Below, in pieces: positions 50,400 to 63,094 of a stretch of 64,000 nucleotides of DNA. The stretch lies in NCBI GenBank assembly GCA_013365365.1, contig JABVXU010000072.1, positions 116,823 to 180,822 on the forward strand, given 5' to 3'. The notes under the pieces are model-generated. The model saw nothing but the letters and a program-made list of their open reading frames with translations. It ran no database searches and was not told the origin of the DNA. Both the position numbers and the translations under genes were made by a program. This DNA is from Cruorifilaria tuberocauda. Taxonomy: Eukaryota > Nematoda > Chromadorea > Rhabditida > Onchocercidae. The stretch's first letter is position 1. Each line of letters starts with the position of its first letter.

Positions 50400-53300
50400 T
50401 TACTTATGACTTATATTGTTTGGTTTTTGTTTATTACTGTGCTGTTTGATTGCAACTTCACGTCGATACTTCTCCGATTGAGCGCTTACATTCAAAGTAA
50501 TCGATAGAACCATCAACAATATAAGTAAAAATGCACCATACCTGAAAATTTTAAATGAGAAATGAAAAAATTAGAAGTGAGAAGACGATAAGATCTATTA
50601 TGATATTCAAATACTATAGAATTAATTTGATAATTTTAAATGAAATGATAATATTAGGAAACTGAAATGATTTTAAAGTAAAAAGTATTTGTATAATTTC
50701 ACCTTGCCTTAATTAGTTTAAGGTTGAAAACGGGATTTTTCGATTATTTTAAGTTTTGAAGATTTAATATCTTTTTTTGTATTGCTTGTTCCCTGTTTAC
50801 AGAATTTGTCTGTTGTAACCTTTTAATTTATTTTGAATTTTTCATTTACGACAAAGAAGTTTTTTGCATCCTTTAGTTGTATGCTCTTTCTTTTTATTTT
50901 TATTTTTTGCCTTAGGCTAACTGTAAATAAATATCTATGTAGTATAATTAAACTTGTCCTTTATATTTGGAAATCTTTATCACAGAAATTCCTTATACCA
51001 AATGTCCAAAATCCTAATTAGCTATAAATGCTAAACATAAATTATTTTCTTTTTATCATCGCTTCATCTTCAAATAACTAAACGATTATTGATTAATCAT
51101 TGGGTTTATCATTTGTAAATCTAGATGATCGATCACTGATTTGTCTATTGTTTCATCTATCAAATAATCCTTTTGTTCATATATCAAATGACTTCTTAAC
51201 TCCTTTGTTCGAGTACTACCAATTGTCCACTATTATATCAAGCGCTCGTCAAGAACTATATAGAGTGCTTCGGGAATCGGTTTTATCATTAATAGTTAGT
51301 TCGATTCACTATCTCAAACCATCCAAAGTCCTGATAATTGTTATCATAACGATTAAACTTCCCTATCAAATAAAGTTATCAAACTATGTTAAACTAAACC
51401 TCGCCCAAAACCACAAAAACTTTATTAACAGATGGGGAAGGAATAATGTGCAATCTAAGAAAACATTATTTTTGTATTTTATGTATTTGTATTTTAATTA
51501 TGCATTGCAAAATTTTACCTAAATATGAAAAAAAGCTGTTGTATTCAAACCTGATACCAAAATTAATATATTCAACAAATTCCTGCCGCTGTTTACCCTT
51601 ATTGACAACAAGGCTAAACGTCCTTAGTACATCGCCATCATATGCTCGATGACAGCTGCAAAAAACAATCGGAAATAATACCTGAAGATTATAATTTTTT
51701 ATGAGTTATTTAAATTAGGTGTGTAAAAAAGCCTAATTAATTTGATAATTTTGCTCATTCGACTAGTGAATTGCGTTCAGGAAATTTCGTGATAATTTGA
51801 GAATGATGAATTTGATATAACAATCTGTTATCAATTTGTTGGTGAAAATTCTATTTTTACCTGTAGAAACTTTCATCGTCTTCTAATTTGAGGTAATTAA
51901 TGATAAGCTGGTTATCACCGTCGATATAAATCCTCTTATCGGGATATTGTGCCAGTAGTGAAGTTGATGAGATGTAAGTCTCATTTAATGCCCAAAAAAT
52001 GCCAAATTCTTTTTGTGGACAAGATAAAATATAAGGATCATTTTCAAGAGCCTAAAAAGTGCATTTCAAAATTCGAAATAACATTTAGGATAATTTGAAT
52101 TGAGTTCAGATAGAAATGCAGAATTTCTATGAAATCACTATAATTTATTTTTCATCAATGATTGAATTGAAACTGTTTTTGGAAGATTGCTGTTTTTAAA
52201 GTTCAATTTCAATTTATCAAAGTTCCAACTAATTTAATTAAATTATTTAAAAGACTAGAATTCGGAAAATTTTCAAAATCCTTTGTTAAATATAATTAAC
52301 ATATTGACTTTTTAGGATGTATCAGAATACCTGTATGGCTTCTCGTTTCACTGCTTTGCGAAGAGGCGGTAATCGTTCATTCATTTGATACTCACCTGGT
52401 GGAATTTTATCAATAATAATATCTCGACCAAATTCATTCTTATCGATAACCACGCGTGTTTGTTCTATTTTAACTTGTGTACATGGTACCTGAGATACAA
52501 TCAGTTATTACATACTTTGTAAGATAGGTGGATGACTAAATGTAGATTAGGTAAAACTAAGATTTATGCAATTACTTTATTTATTATATAAACGTAAGTC
52601 TATGCAAAAAGAATTTATAACTAAAATCTATCATTAAACGTCATCCTTATAATAATTAATCGTGTCAAGTGCACCTATGATACAATTATTTATTTCAAAG
52701 CCGATATATAATTGGTTATTATTTTAATCCATCTAAATGTCAAAGGTTAATTCCTCTTACATAACAATTTTTAACATGGACGATATCATGAATGGGCCAT
52801 AAGATATTTCGTATTTGAATTGGTATCAATGAACTGCGACAAGGAATATGGGAGAACAGTTGCATATACGACACTGAAGAATTCGCAATTGCATCGTAAG
52901 ATATGCCAGGAGCAATCTGAACTTCTTTCAGTCTCATCAATGTTGGATCATTTGAAGGTTAAAGGTTAATCAATCAGATCATTTCTCCCATATGTCCTGG
53001 TAAACTAGTAAAATGTTTGTTACCGATAAATGGCAAGCAATCTTGCGACGCTTTTCGCCTTCCTTTGTGTCGCAATTACTGCATTCACTCCATGGAGTAG
53101 CGAAAGCACTCGATTGCAATTTCAAATTGGCGAATTCATGACGCATAGCTTTTGTTTGTCGCGTTACGTCGCTATTTATTATCTAGAAATAAAGTATGCA
53201 ACAAATGAATTCAAATAATCAGTCAATTTTGGTATTGAAATTAAATGGAAATCCGAAATGAGTTAAATTTAAATATCAAATTAGTCAATTTCAATCTTTA

Positions 53301-55575
53301 AATTTAAACTGTACTAATAAGGTAATTAGTCATTGGCAAACTAACAATTTCAGGTGTTGAATTGGTGATCACATCGATGTAAAATATATTAGCTATATTT
53401 ACCGTATTGTTTACACGTCTTATGCAACGATACCAACCCATGTCTTTTCGGCTTAATTTTGGTAATACAAGTTCAAAATGGTCACCAAGTTTGGGTTCAC
53501 TTACTTCACGTTTCATGAATCTGAACTTACGTAAAAATTAAAGTATATAATTTAATCCATCGCTTTTAAAGTAAAAAATTTTTCCAAGTTTTGAGCGAAA
53601 ATTTAAATTTCACTCTGAAACTTCACCAACTTTGAAATTTTCAAAAAACAAGAAATGAAAAATTTATCCAAAATAAGCTACACCAATTACATTACTGTAG
53701 TAATACCATAATTTTCCAGTATGCTTCCTAGACATATTTTTAGCATGTACACCTTTATACTTGTAGTATTAGATATTGATATAGGATCACTATTATTAAA
53801 TACTGGTAGCAAACTATTAAATTACAGTATCAGTAGAAGTAACTTATTCGTCATAATACGACTAATTGATAACATGACATACTTTTTGATAAGACTTATG
53901 GTTTTTTCAGTTACGGAAAGATTTGGATCGATGTCAACGATACTTCTCCATGAACCGTTCACGCCTTCTTCAAAACTAGCCTTTTCCCAGTTGTAATCCC
54001 ATTCATTCGTTTTTAACTTACCTTCACGCTCAACTTCTGATAAGATAAACTGTAAGTATAAGTGCTTATCATAACAACCTCAACACTATCAATCCTCATG
54101 TTTTTTCATCTTGACAAAAGTTTAAAAATAATTTTCTATTGAAAAAAAGATTGGGTATGTGATACTTCTACCTCTTTTACTTTATCAATAATTCGACGAA
54201 TCTTTTTTCCTATAAATGATTCATTTGGTTTCCAAACTTCTTCCACTTCCGTTTGCTCTTCCGGGCTTAAACTACAAAAGAAAAAAGGTCATCGCAATAG
54301 AAATCGATAGCTATTCTACCTACTCCTGAATTGATAAAAATTAAGCTTTTCCAACGAATATTTCCAATTTCTCATTCTCATCTTTTCCATTTTAAAGATT
54401 TTTGCTAAATTTGTAAAGATGAAATTATGGTAAATGTGATTCATTTCAGGTATATTACTACTGTCCACAACGGTCAGTACAGTGGTCGATAGGTCAATAG
54501 GTGAAGAGTGACCATCTGAAACACTGGAGTTCTAATTCAGCATCTCGTAATGCGACAATTGCTTGAATTGGTGTCACTTTTTGCTTGATATATTCCTCGC
54601 GTCCTTCCATACATCGATAATAGCTATTCAATTTACGATTGTAATCTGTCTTTTGTTCCTCATTTATTTCTGCCTTTTCAATCGCACTGTAAAATTACCA
54701 ATGGAATGATAACTCATTAATTTTAAGTAATTATAAATATTAATGTCGTTGCTACTTAAATTGATTTAACTTTCAAGGAACTTATCAGTAATCATGATTA
54801 TAAATAAAAGTCTAATGATCAATTTCATGAAAGATTTACTTGATAAATCGATATTATTTTTTTTAGAAATTAATAGCGATATTAATCTACGTGAAATTGA
54901 ATCTATTCGGTATCTCAACGAGTGAAAAATTTTTATAAGAATATTTTTACTGCGGTGAAATTAGGAATTTAGACCGATAACATCAACTACCTTATCAATA
55001 ACCTTATCAACCTTACCAGCATAATATGCGAAGCCTTGAAATTTGATAAAAGATTATCAGATCATGCAAGCGGATTAATTCCTACCAATTCAATCTACTA
55101 ATTCAAACAAATATCGAGTAATCCTTTCCTATTCTAAACTCTCGATTACTATATAGTCTATTTTTGATACTTGTAATTTTACTTAATTCAAAATGATGTA
55201 TATAAAGTTAGAATCTTTTGTTTTTTACAGTTTGCAAAGATTTTAAAATTGCTTTAATGCATCGTTTTGTGCTACATTGATTAAAGCTTTTCCCAAAGTC
55301 TTTGAGAATGATTGAAGTTATTAGCTTATTTTCATGAATATTTTCTTCTATTGAATCATTCAAATTATACAAAAGAGTATTCCAACATTTCTTCATTTTG
55401 TTTAAATGTGATCTTTCTGCAGTCAAATTAGCTAATATTTTTTTATAAAATTTTGAAATGGAATCATTTAAATTGTGATTAGCTTTCACTTAATTCAACT
55501 GATATTTAATTGATAATTTTACCGTGAAAAATAAAGAAAGACTGTGAAAACAACCGAACGAGAAGTAATCTTCAT
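50400..55575 (-). CDS. FAM187-like Ig-domain transmembrane protein (526 aa, 11 exons)
   Basis: Exons: 55575-55523, 54686-54513, 54271-54172, 54049-53883, 53520-53346, 53182-53024, 52916-52761, 52489-52331, 52051-51861, 51655-51551, 50541-50400; phases agree, 527 codons with stop. A signal peptide (1-18) leads into a first Ig-V-like region closed by KDMGWYRC (C197). A short TSP1-like segment, WSECSNC (W254, C257, C260, C273), comes next. Then follow a linker with PCRSSLIP (C302) and NCYVPC (C327, C331), a second Ig (C392, W401, DGDNQL, C446) and a TM helix at 481-498 with a short basic tail. This order of Ig, W-x-x-C, paired linker Cys, Ig and TM matches vertebrate FAM187 proteins as I recall them; their role is poorly known. 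The exon 7 acceptor lacks a pyrimidine tract. Expected at the cell surface. Confidence 0.8.
51100..51522 (+). other. Unusually long antisense ORF in an intron of the FAM187-like gene
   Basis: A 140-codon open frame with a TTG at its 5' end lies in the last intron of the FAM187-like gene, opposite strand. It is long for such AT-rich DNA. Composition is Leu/Ile/Ser/Asn-rich, with no signal peptide or motif recognised. It may be a relic of a mobile element or chance. Confidence 0.25.
55208..55489 (-). other. ORF in intron 1 of the FAM187-like gene
   Basis: A 93-codon frame in the same orientation as the host gene. It is helix-rich, with Asn-X-Ser/Thr sites, one internal Cys (KKCWN) and a C-x4-C pair. 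It has no ATG at its 5' end, and its phase cannot be joined to the signal-peptide exon just upstream (55575-55523), which instead fits the exon at 54686. Possible nested or alternative exon, or chance. Confidence 0.2.
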
Positions 55576-56009
55576 TTCGAAATAAATATTTAATTTTACT
55601 TCTGCATATTAATTATAATAAACTAAAAATTAATTATTGCTCGATTCCCCTAACAGTTCGATAACATCAAAATCAATTGCAAGACTTAAAATAATATATT
55701 TTTCAAGATAATTAATTACTAATTCAGTATTTAATAAGATTTCATTTGTTGTTTATATTTGTGTTATTTCATTGAAAAAAGCTTTAAACTGCATTTTAGT
55801 TAATGTGTAATCATCACTATTTGATGAAATTTTGTTGTTTAATTTAAATTCATTGACTCAATTTGAACAGTAATCTCACATTTTCATAAAACGATATAAG
55901 TAAGTAACAGTTACAGTTAACCTTAATCTTGTTTGATATAAGAATAAATTCAATATAAGGCGCGAAATATATTCTCATTAATGCTATTATTTCCGTTTCT
56001 TACTTTCAG

Positions 56010-56141
56010 ATGATCGCTTCGTTACCTGCAACACCAAATGATTTCATTATCAATTTTATCCTTTTGGTGAATCTCCCGATTAACGTGATGACACATTTTA
56101 TAAGCGAAAATATTGATCGATGCTTTCCGGAATCACATTAG
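56010..56141 (+). CDS. Candidate exon or micro-ORF after a strong acceptor (43 aa)
   Basis: ATG follows immediately after a TTACTTTCAG acceptor, as seen for trans-spliced nematode messages. The frame runs 43 codons to TAG with a hydrophobic centre (FIINFILLVNLPI). Not recognised. Either a short complete gene, a first exon, or chance. Confidence 0.25.
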   Translation: MIASLPATPNDFIINFILLVNLPINVMTHFISENIDRCFPESH

Positions 56142-57316
56142 ATCGGATAAGGTCAATTGATCAAGGAATGAAATAATCTGTTAATGCATCGATAGTGAGA
56201 ATCAATTTTGTACAAAGCAATTACAATCGTTGATCGCTTAAATTTAATTTTAATATGATGTTTGGAAGAGTATTACAAAAATTATAAAAATAATTATGCA
56301 AATTTTCAAATCTATTTATTCATTAATTTTCTCTTCCGCTGCTTTTTCTCTTTAATCTTTGATCGTAGAATGGGCAATTTACAGCATTGATCACTCCGGT
56401 TTTATTATTCCAGGTGCTTATTTGATCAGTAAATGATATCGCTTATTATTGGATGATGCTATTTAAATCCGTTACTGATGATTGACGTAAATTACTGTTG
56501 ATCTCATGACATGTTTCACGTTGAAATATATATCTGTCATAGTATATATATATGACAATTATTCAAAATTCAATAAATTAAATCAATTAAATCAAATAAT
56601 GAGGTAAATTAAATCAAAATTTACCAGTCAGTTAATTTGATTTAATGCGAAATTTCTAGCTAGCAAGCAAAAATCGAATTTTTTTTCCCAAATCATCCAG
56701 GTTGCGAATGGTAATTGTATCCTGAATTCTGTTTTCTGCCTCGTCCTAAATTGCAGTAACTGTTTCTCCATTGCCCTCTATAATTTTTCCGTATATTAAA
56801 ATGCTATCTATAACAAACAAGTTAGCGAATAATTATCTCGAAGATATGAATTAATAAGAATTATATCCATAAAAAATTCAATACGTGGTATATTTTATAT
56901 GATATTGATTACAATAGATAATTGATTCCATCTTTGTTTCAGAATTTTAGGTTTCCTGAAATAAAAAAAAATAAACAATCAGTTGGAGTTGAAATTCATT
57001 TTTCAAATTTGAGTACTCCTGCATGCCTGAAAATTTCTCTTCAAATTAAATGAATATGTAATGTTTCGAATAGAATTCATTTACGACAGTATTTCAATTC
57101 TTCAATGACACTTCAGGTAAATGAATTTCATTCAATTTTGAAATCAAATGGGACAACAAAATCCGTCGCAATTACATTTTTGCATTCATTACAATTACCC
57201 TAATAATAGTTGTAAAGAATTATTTAGACATTTTCCAACAAGATAAATGAAGTGATAATATCGATATATCAACGAAATGGTGTCAAGAATTCATTGATCA
57301 ATTGATAAATGCAATC

Positions 57317-57390
57317 ATGCTATCGTCGTATTTGACATTTAATCTATTTCAGTATCATATTATTTATCATATTTTAATTGATTTCTTAAT
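57317..57390 (+). repeat. Dispersed repeat, copy 1
   Basis: These 74 bases match 63927-64000 in direct orientation with one difference (G at 57352, A at 63962). The match begins at ATGCTATCGTCG and may go on beyond 57390, since the partner is cut by the window edge. It is AT-rich and contains no recognised element. Confidence 0.9.
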
Positions 57391-59445
57391 TATAACCCTT
57401 TGTTTTAACGGAAAATATCATAGTAGTGTAAAGAGAAAGCTTATACTTGACCTTTCCATCTTAGCTTTTCCTTTTTTCTTTTTGGGAAAATGCGAAGAAT
57501 GAAATATTCTATTCTAGTAGTATAACTTTGCCATAGCATGAGATACTTTATCAGATATTCAGAAGGTTTAAATGAATTGAATAAAAATTTCAATATTTAA
57601 ATCAATGGAACCCAATCAATCAATGGAAAGTTTTTATGTCTCTAACTAATCATTTTCAACAATTCATGCCATCACTCAAGGGAATTTCATTAAAATAAAA
57701 TATATCAAACAGTTACTTTAAGATTTTGGAGGTGAAAGAACTTTGAACTTTTCCTCTTGCAAGTTGTAGTTTACTAAATAATTTTACCTTACAGGAAGAA
57801 AAGAAAAAAAACAAAGCATAATTAAGCAAAAGTAAGTTGTAATTTCGTTTAGTAAACCGGAAGTTTTTTTTGCATGTTTTTTTTTTGAAGTTTTTTTTTT
57901 GCATCAAACACTTTACTTAGCTAAAAAGTGTTGCAGTGATCGTAATAAAAGCCAAAAGGTTAATTTAATTAATAAGAAAATTTTCAAAAAAAAGATTTTT
58001 TAATAAACTTAGCTAATAAGATCACTTTAATGAATTTTGGTAATTTCAAAGATATTTTAATTTTGTTAATTTGAAAAAGAGAATTTAATAAAATGTTATA
58101 AATGTTAGCTAAATTACAGGTCATGACATTTAATGTTAAATATTTTCAAAAACAACGTATTGCTCGAGAAGAATAAATCTTGCAATCAAATACAAAATTT
58201 CAAGTAATCTTTTCTTTTTTTCATTCCATTTAAAATTTACAGCTTATTTTATAGCTTGACGGAATTACTTCAAATTTTTGCAAATTTAAAGAAAATTGAA
58301 TCTGGAAAGTTCGATGAACAAAGAGAAGATGAAGAATAACCATTAATATTTTTCCTATTTTTTTTTTCTTCAATTTCTTTTTGTCTGATGAAAAGTACAT
58401 GCTTAAAAAAATTCCCATTTAACATCCTCAGCAACAAATATCAAAGATTTTACACCTTTCTTCTCTCTTATTCCTCTAAAATTTCTTTCTCCATTCTGTT
58501 TTTGATAATTAGACTTAATTTAAATGAGCAATAATCGATTTAATCATATAAAAGTATTCAAATTGAAAGTATTCGGTTTTAATCAAACATGTATATTTTC
58601 ATTGATCACTTTTATTAATGATATTCTAATTTATTTTAATTCAATCTTTCACAAACATATGTATTCAATGGAATATTGCTTAGGCTGAAATATATTGTAA
58701 TACTTTAAATTAAAATCATTAAAATTAGAAAAAAAGTAAGTTTACAAATAGGTAATTTCATATTGCAATTGAGAAATGAACTGAAATCATTAAGACAAAA
58801 ATGACATGAAAATTTTTAATATCACACTGAAATGGCAAATTATGCAAATTTATGAAACTTTCTTCAATTCTGTCCTTACATATACTATTGATTTTTTCAT
58901 TTACTTTAATTGTTACATTCACGCGTGTACGTTTAATTTAATTTCATTTTTAAATTTTTACATCTTTTACTTTATTTTATAATACACTTATATTATCGTA
59001 CTGCAATTGTTACAATACTATTTTACTTCCGCTTGACTTTATTTATTCGTTTTTTATCTTTTCCCTTTTTGTAATTTCTTTCATTTGTTACGAATTGCTA
59101 ATTTCTCTTATTTAGAAACTTTCTTCCTCTGTAATTTTTTTATTACTTTACATTAATTGCAAAAGTTTACTTATATATATCTTACTTAATAAATTTAAGA
59201 AGTAATTTTTTAACTGATATGATTTATCCATAAATTCTTATAATAACATTTTATCAGAACTGGATTCGAGAATATATGTTAATAATCCTGTTAATCGTAT
59301 CAGATTCTTATTTGTTTCCTGAATGGTTTATCCATGAACTGATAGTTTATTCATGATTCGTGAGAAATGTAGATGGAGAAATCATCCCAAAATTGGTTCA
59401 AAGCCGTAGTTTTGTCCTATTTAACTATTTGAAAGTAACACCATT

Positions 59446-59580
59446 TTACTGATCCCTTTGATATTTTTTTTTAACTGTCCTCAATTTTTTCAACATCTCA
59501 TTTTCCTTTTCCAAAATGTCTTCCAGGAGAAATGGTTGGTATCTTCTTTTAGGGAGCAGGTCGAAAAGTGGAACGATTTT
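59446..59580 (-). CDS. Probable terminal exon of an unidentified minus-strand gene
   Basis: Not recognised. A 44-codon frame ending in TAA with strongly protein-like composition. It begins KIVPLFDLLPKRRY and continues to ILEKENEMLKKLRTVKKKY, a basic amphipathic helix that should form a coiled coil. The acceptor is uncertain: GAAG or GAAAG near 59581-59588, poorly pyrimidine-rich. Two other frames over the same bases are also open, one on the plus strand starting EKWLVSSFREQVEKW after a TCTTCCAG acceptor. The heptad-like pattern favours the minus-strand reading. Upstream exons would lie to the right and were not identified. Confidence 0.4.
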   Translation of the reverse strand, partial: KIVPLFDLLPKRRYQPFLLEDILEKENEMLKKLRTVKKKYQRDQ

Positions 59581-62500
59581 CTTTCTTCATCAATACTCGA
59601 ATGATAATCTTTATTCTTTTCACCTGGCATAAATATTATCATATCATTAGGAAAGGAAAAAGTTCTGTACGATTTGACTTAGCTTTAAAATTGTTTTATC
59701 AGAAGAAATGACATAATAACCTTGAAAAACGATAATGAATTCGTACAGGTAGGAAATTTATGTCTGTTTCTGGAAGTCCATATGTTGCGCTAATTAGGTT
59801 AGCTCAAATGATCATATCAAGGAGAACTGAAATGAAATAAGCGAATTCAAGCTATTAAACTCACATAAAAAAGCTTTATGAATGATTTAATTAATAATCA
59901 AATTTGAAATAGAAGCAATTTAAATTAAAAAAACATCTCACCTGATTTGCTTATTTAAGGTTTTCATTTAAACTAGCTGATTCATTTCGTCATTTTAATT
60001 TAACTTGATGACTACTAAAGATAGCAAATAACATTTAGCAACAAAAAAGATTGACAAATTCCAAATAAATCTAATTTGAATCACTCTCGATATATTCATT
60101 TCACAATCATTTTATAGTAATCATCATATTATAGTGATTGTGATATTTCTCCTGAATTAGAGACTAATAATTCGTCATCTAATTTCTTACGTAATCATCT
60201 TTGCCATATAAAATAAATGAAAATGAACTGGCTCATTTGTTATAAATATTAGAAATTTTTCAAAAATTAATTTCTACCCTCTCAAAAATATTACTAAAAT
60301 ATTCTCATTTAAATAAATTTCAATATTTGTTCCACAATAATTTTTTATAATTTAGTGAAATTATATTTTATTCTTTTGTTAGTTCAAATATTTTAATTTC
60401 TTTTTTCAAATTTTATTAAATGTCACCTCTTGTATTTCTCAATCATTCCTTTCATAAAAATGATTATATTTTGATAAAAGATGTCTGTATTTTATAAGCA
60501 ATCAAAATTGTCGCATTTTATATTTAACCTTCAAAATTTCATGAAATGAAAAATTTTTGAAAATGAAAGTTGAAAACTGATGTGCTTCCTTTTTCTTATT
60601 CATTAATTTCAATTTTGCTATTAAAGGATTTTTTAGCTTTCATTTTTCGCTTTGATTAAGCTTAAGTTTTATTTGAATCATTTATTACCTTTTTTTTTTA
60701 AGTAGCGTTAATAATAATAAATCGTCGCAAAGAAGGGTTATTTCAATTTAGTTTCATTCACGGTGCAGCAAAAATCTAAAGTTAGAAATAATTTATTTAG
60801 CAATAATTACTTTCAGATTTCTATGATCGTTTCAATAATCCTTTTCTCGCTTTTTTTTTCTGCTTCTTAATAGACAAATTGGAATTTATTCTTACTTCCA
60901 TAGAATTTTCAATAAGATTAAAACATAGGTATAGAGTAATTTGTTAATTAGTCATTGAAAAAATTGCATTATTGATCGAAGAAATTTTAAAATTAATTTA
61001 ATATGAGGTAATGGAAGAGCTTGGAATAATCTTAAAATCATATTTAAACTGCAAAAAAATGAAGAAAAAGAAATTTCTAGAAGTTTCCGTTTATGAATAT
61101 AATTATGAATATAATGCCATTAGTTTTTAAATTGTTTTTTTTATTTTAGCAATGAGAGAGTAGTAAATGAAAATTTAAAAATTTAAGCTTTTTCTCTTCA
61201 TCTCTTCCTCTCTCAAATTTTTTTCACATAAAAATGAAAAGAATTTTCTTCTATTCCACCTGTCCTCCAATCCAATCCATGCCAATATAAAGCAATCGGG
61301 GAAAAAAACGCCATGCGCATTTATACCTTCAAAAATAATGGAACCGCTTCAAAGTACACCATTAGAATCTATGAGGAAAGGTATGTTTGACAATAACAAT
61401 AAATGAAAAGGAATTGATTTTCGATATGGAATCGCTATCAAATATTTTCCCATTCTTTTATACTTTTTTAAATCATTTATTTACTTAAGTGAAAATTTGT
61501 GTTAGTCCATTTTCATTGCATAAAATTGAAGTTGAGAGTTTGAATAACTTGAAAATGCACTAGGATAAAATTCAAATTTAAAAAAGTGAGCAAAATCGCA
61601 TTACCTATAAATTCATTAATGGATTATTTGAAAAAAGTGAATTCACTTCCTGGTTGAAAAATTTGAATATATTTGCATCCGTCTGTTTTATTTTCATATA
61701 AAGTTACTTACTACTTATCGAACTGATTATAATATCAATGATCAAATTATAAACAAATGAGGAACCAATCCGTATCCTGGCTAACTTAAGCCTTATCATT
61801 AATCATGCTTCGGATAAGAATTGAGTAGGAATCCAACTGCAATTTATCATTTTTCTTTCTTATCAAGTAAGCATTTCTTTCAATCATTTAGTTCATCTTA
61901 ATTTTGCATGAAATGATCAAAACTTTAGCAATGATTACTCGAAATAAAGACAACAATATTGGATATAATATAACATTTTGGTAAATGAAGTAAAAATTTT
62001 TGCTATTCTATTGTAAATTTTTATCACTTCAATTGGAATATTCTTGAAAGGAAAAAAAAAGCAGAAGAAAAAGTGTATTATTTATACTGGGAATTATTCT
62101 TTCAAGGTTAAAATTTATATTTTAATTTATATTTTTGGCTTTTCATTTGCGCTTTTGTCAATTATATTTGCGCCTAATTGTTTTTTCATCCGTTTTACAA
62201 TGTATGAAAGTTTTTCGGAACACTAGATAAGCCGGTTCTCACAAAATCATTACCACTATCACCAGTTCATTTCTCTCGTTTCAATCTAATTGATCTTCAA
62301 TAATTCAATTAAACAATTTTTAACTGTGCAATAATTTAATAATTATTATTACACAACTGATTACTATATAAGTAATAGATTTTTTTTAATCATTCAATTC
62401 TTATAGCTCTGAAATTACAGCAAAACAGTATTCAAGAAATAATAATTTTTATTTCATTTAAATTTTAAAACGCTTAAAAGTATGAAATAAATAAAAAGTT

Positions 62501-62966
62501 TATTAAAATGCGGTGAAAATTACATTTTAATTTAAAATTTGAAAATTTCACTCATAGAAAAAAGTTCATTAAGCAATTTTATTCATAATGGGAATTATCA
62601 AATATTTTCAAATTATTCTAATCTAACAACGGAGCAAAATTGTCACTCCAGTAGAAAAAAAAATTATAATGAAGTTAAAGATCGATTATTGATTTAGCTT
62701 TGCAAAACGAGAAAAGAAAACTTGTTCTATCAATTCAAATAAAATTAAAGTATTGTAGATGGGAAGTTTTAAACCGGTACATGAGGTATTTTCTGTTCAT
62801 TAATTTCAATTTACCTATATTACATCTTTTCATTTCCTCTCTTTTTGTTTATCCTTAATTAGGTATTTACCAAATTTTATTGCGAAAAAGTGAAGAATTA
62901 AGGAAGAATGTTGAATTATAGAGATACTATTACAATGTTTTCATCGTTATCACTGTTATCACTGCA
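59581..62966. other. Intergenic or intronic; one two-way exon-like patch
   Basis: AT-rich with no complete gene. A GC-richer patch near 61260-61385 has usable splice signals on both strands: on the plus strand an ATG at 61339 reads 14 codons to AAAG|GTATG; on the minus strand CCTCATAG leads into 14 codons ending AAG|GTATAA. Neither could be joined to another exon. Confidence 0.4.
61339..61380 (+). CDS. Candidate first exon (14 codons), alternatively antisense exon
   Basis: ATG at 61339 reads MEPLQSTPLESMRK to a phase-1 GTATGT donor. The same bases on the minus strand form a phase-0 exon between a good acceptor and donor. No partner exon was found for either reading, so the call is weak. Confidence 0.2.
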
Positions 62967-63094
62967 ATGAGAAATACAATACGATTTCTCCTTGTGATTA
63001 CTGCAATTTGTTTACCGCAAATTCTTCATGGAACAACGACAAAATTACTGCGAACTGAACAACGACGAACACGTTTAGAAGGAAGTAATAAAAA
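62967..63094 (+). CDS. First exon of a secreted protein (partial)
   Basis: Not recognised. ATG at 62967 reads 42 codons to an AA|GTATGA donor in phase 2. Residues 1-22 are a clear signal peptide: Met-Arg-Asn-Thr-Ile-Arg, then FLLVITAICL, with likely cleavage after ILHG. The mature start is Thr-rich, then strongly basic (RTEQRRTRLEG), which could hold a propeptide cleavage site. No downstream exon was found before the right edge, about 900 bases away, so the gene should continue outside the window. Confidence 0.5.

Larger units (their letters stand above)
55576..59445. other. Intergenic; fragments only
   Basis: No complete gene. Exon-like fragments include a plus-strand 43-codon frame directly after a TTACTTTCAG acceptor (56010-56141). 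A minus-strand patch near 56780-56640 is also open apart from one in-frame TAG. One copy of a dispersed repeat lies at 57317-57390. The rest is AT-rich with chance ORFs. Confidence 0.5.

Noticed and set aside
57080..57190. Minus-strand Cys-rich micro-frame (CNCDGFCCP)
   Set aside because: Only 13 codons; three frames give different short peptides and none joins another exon.
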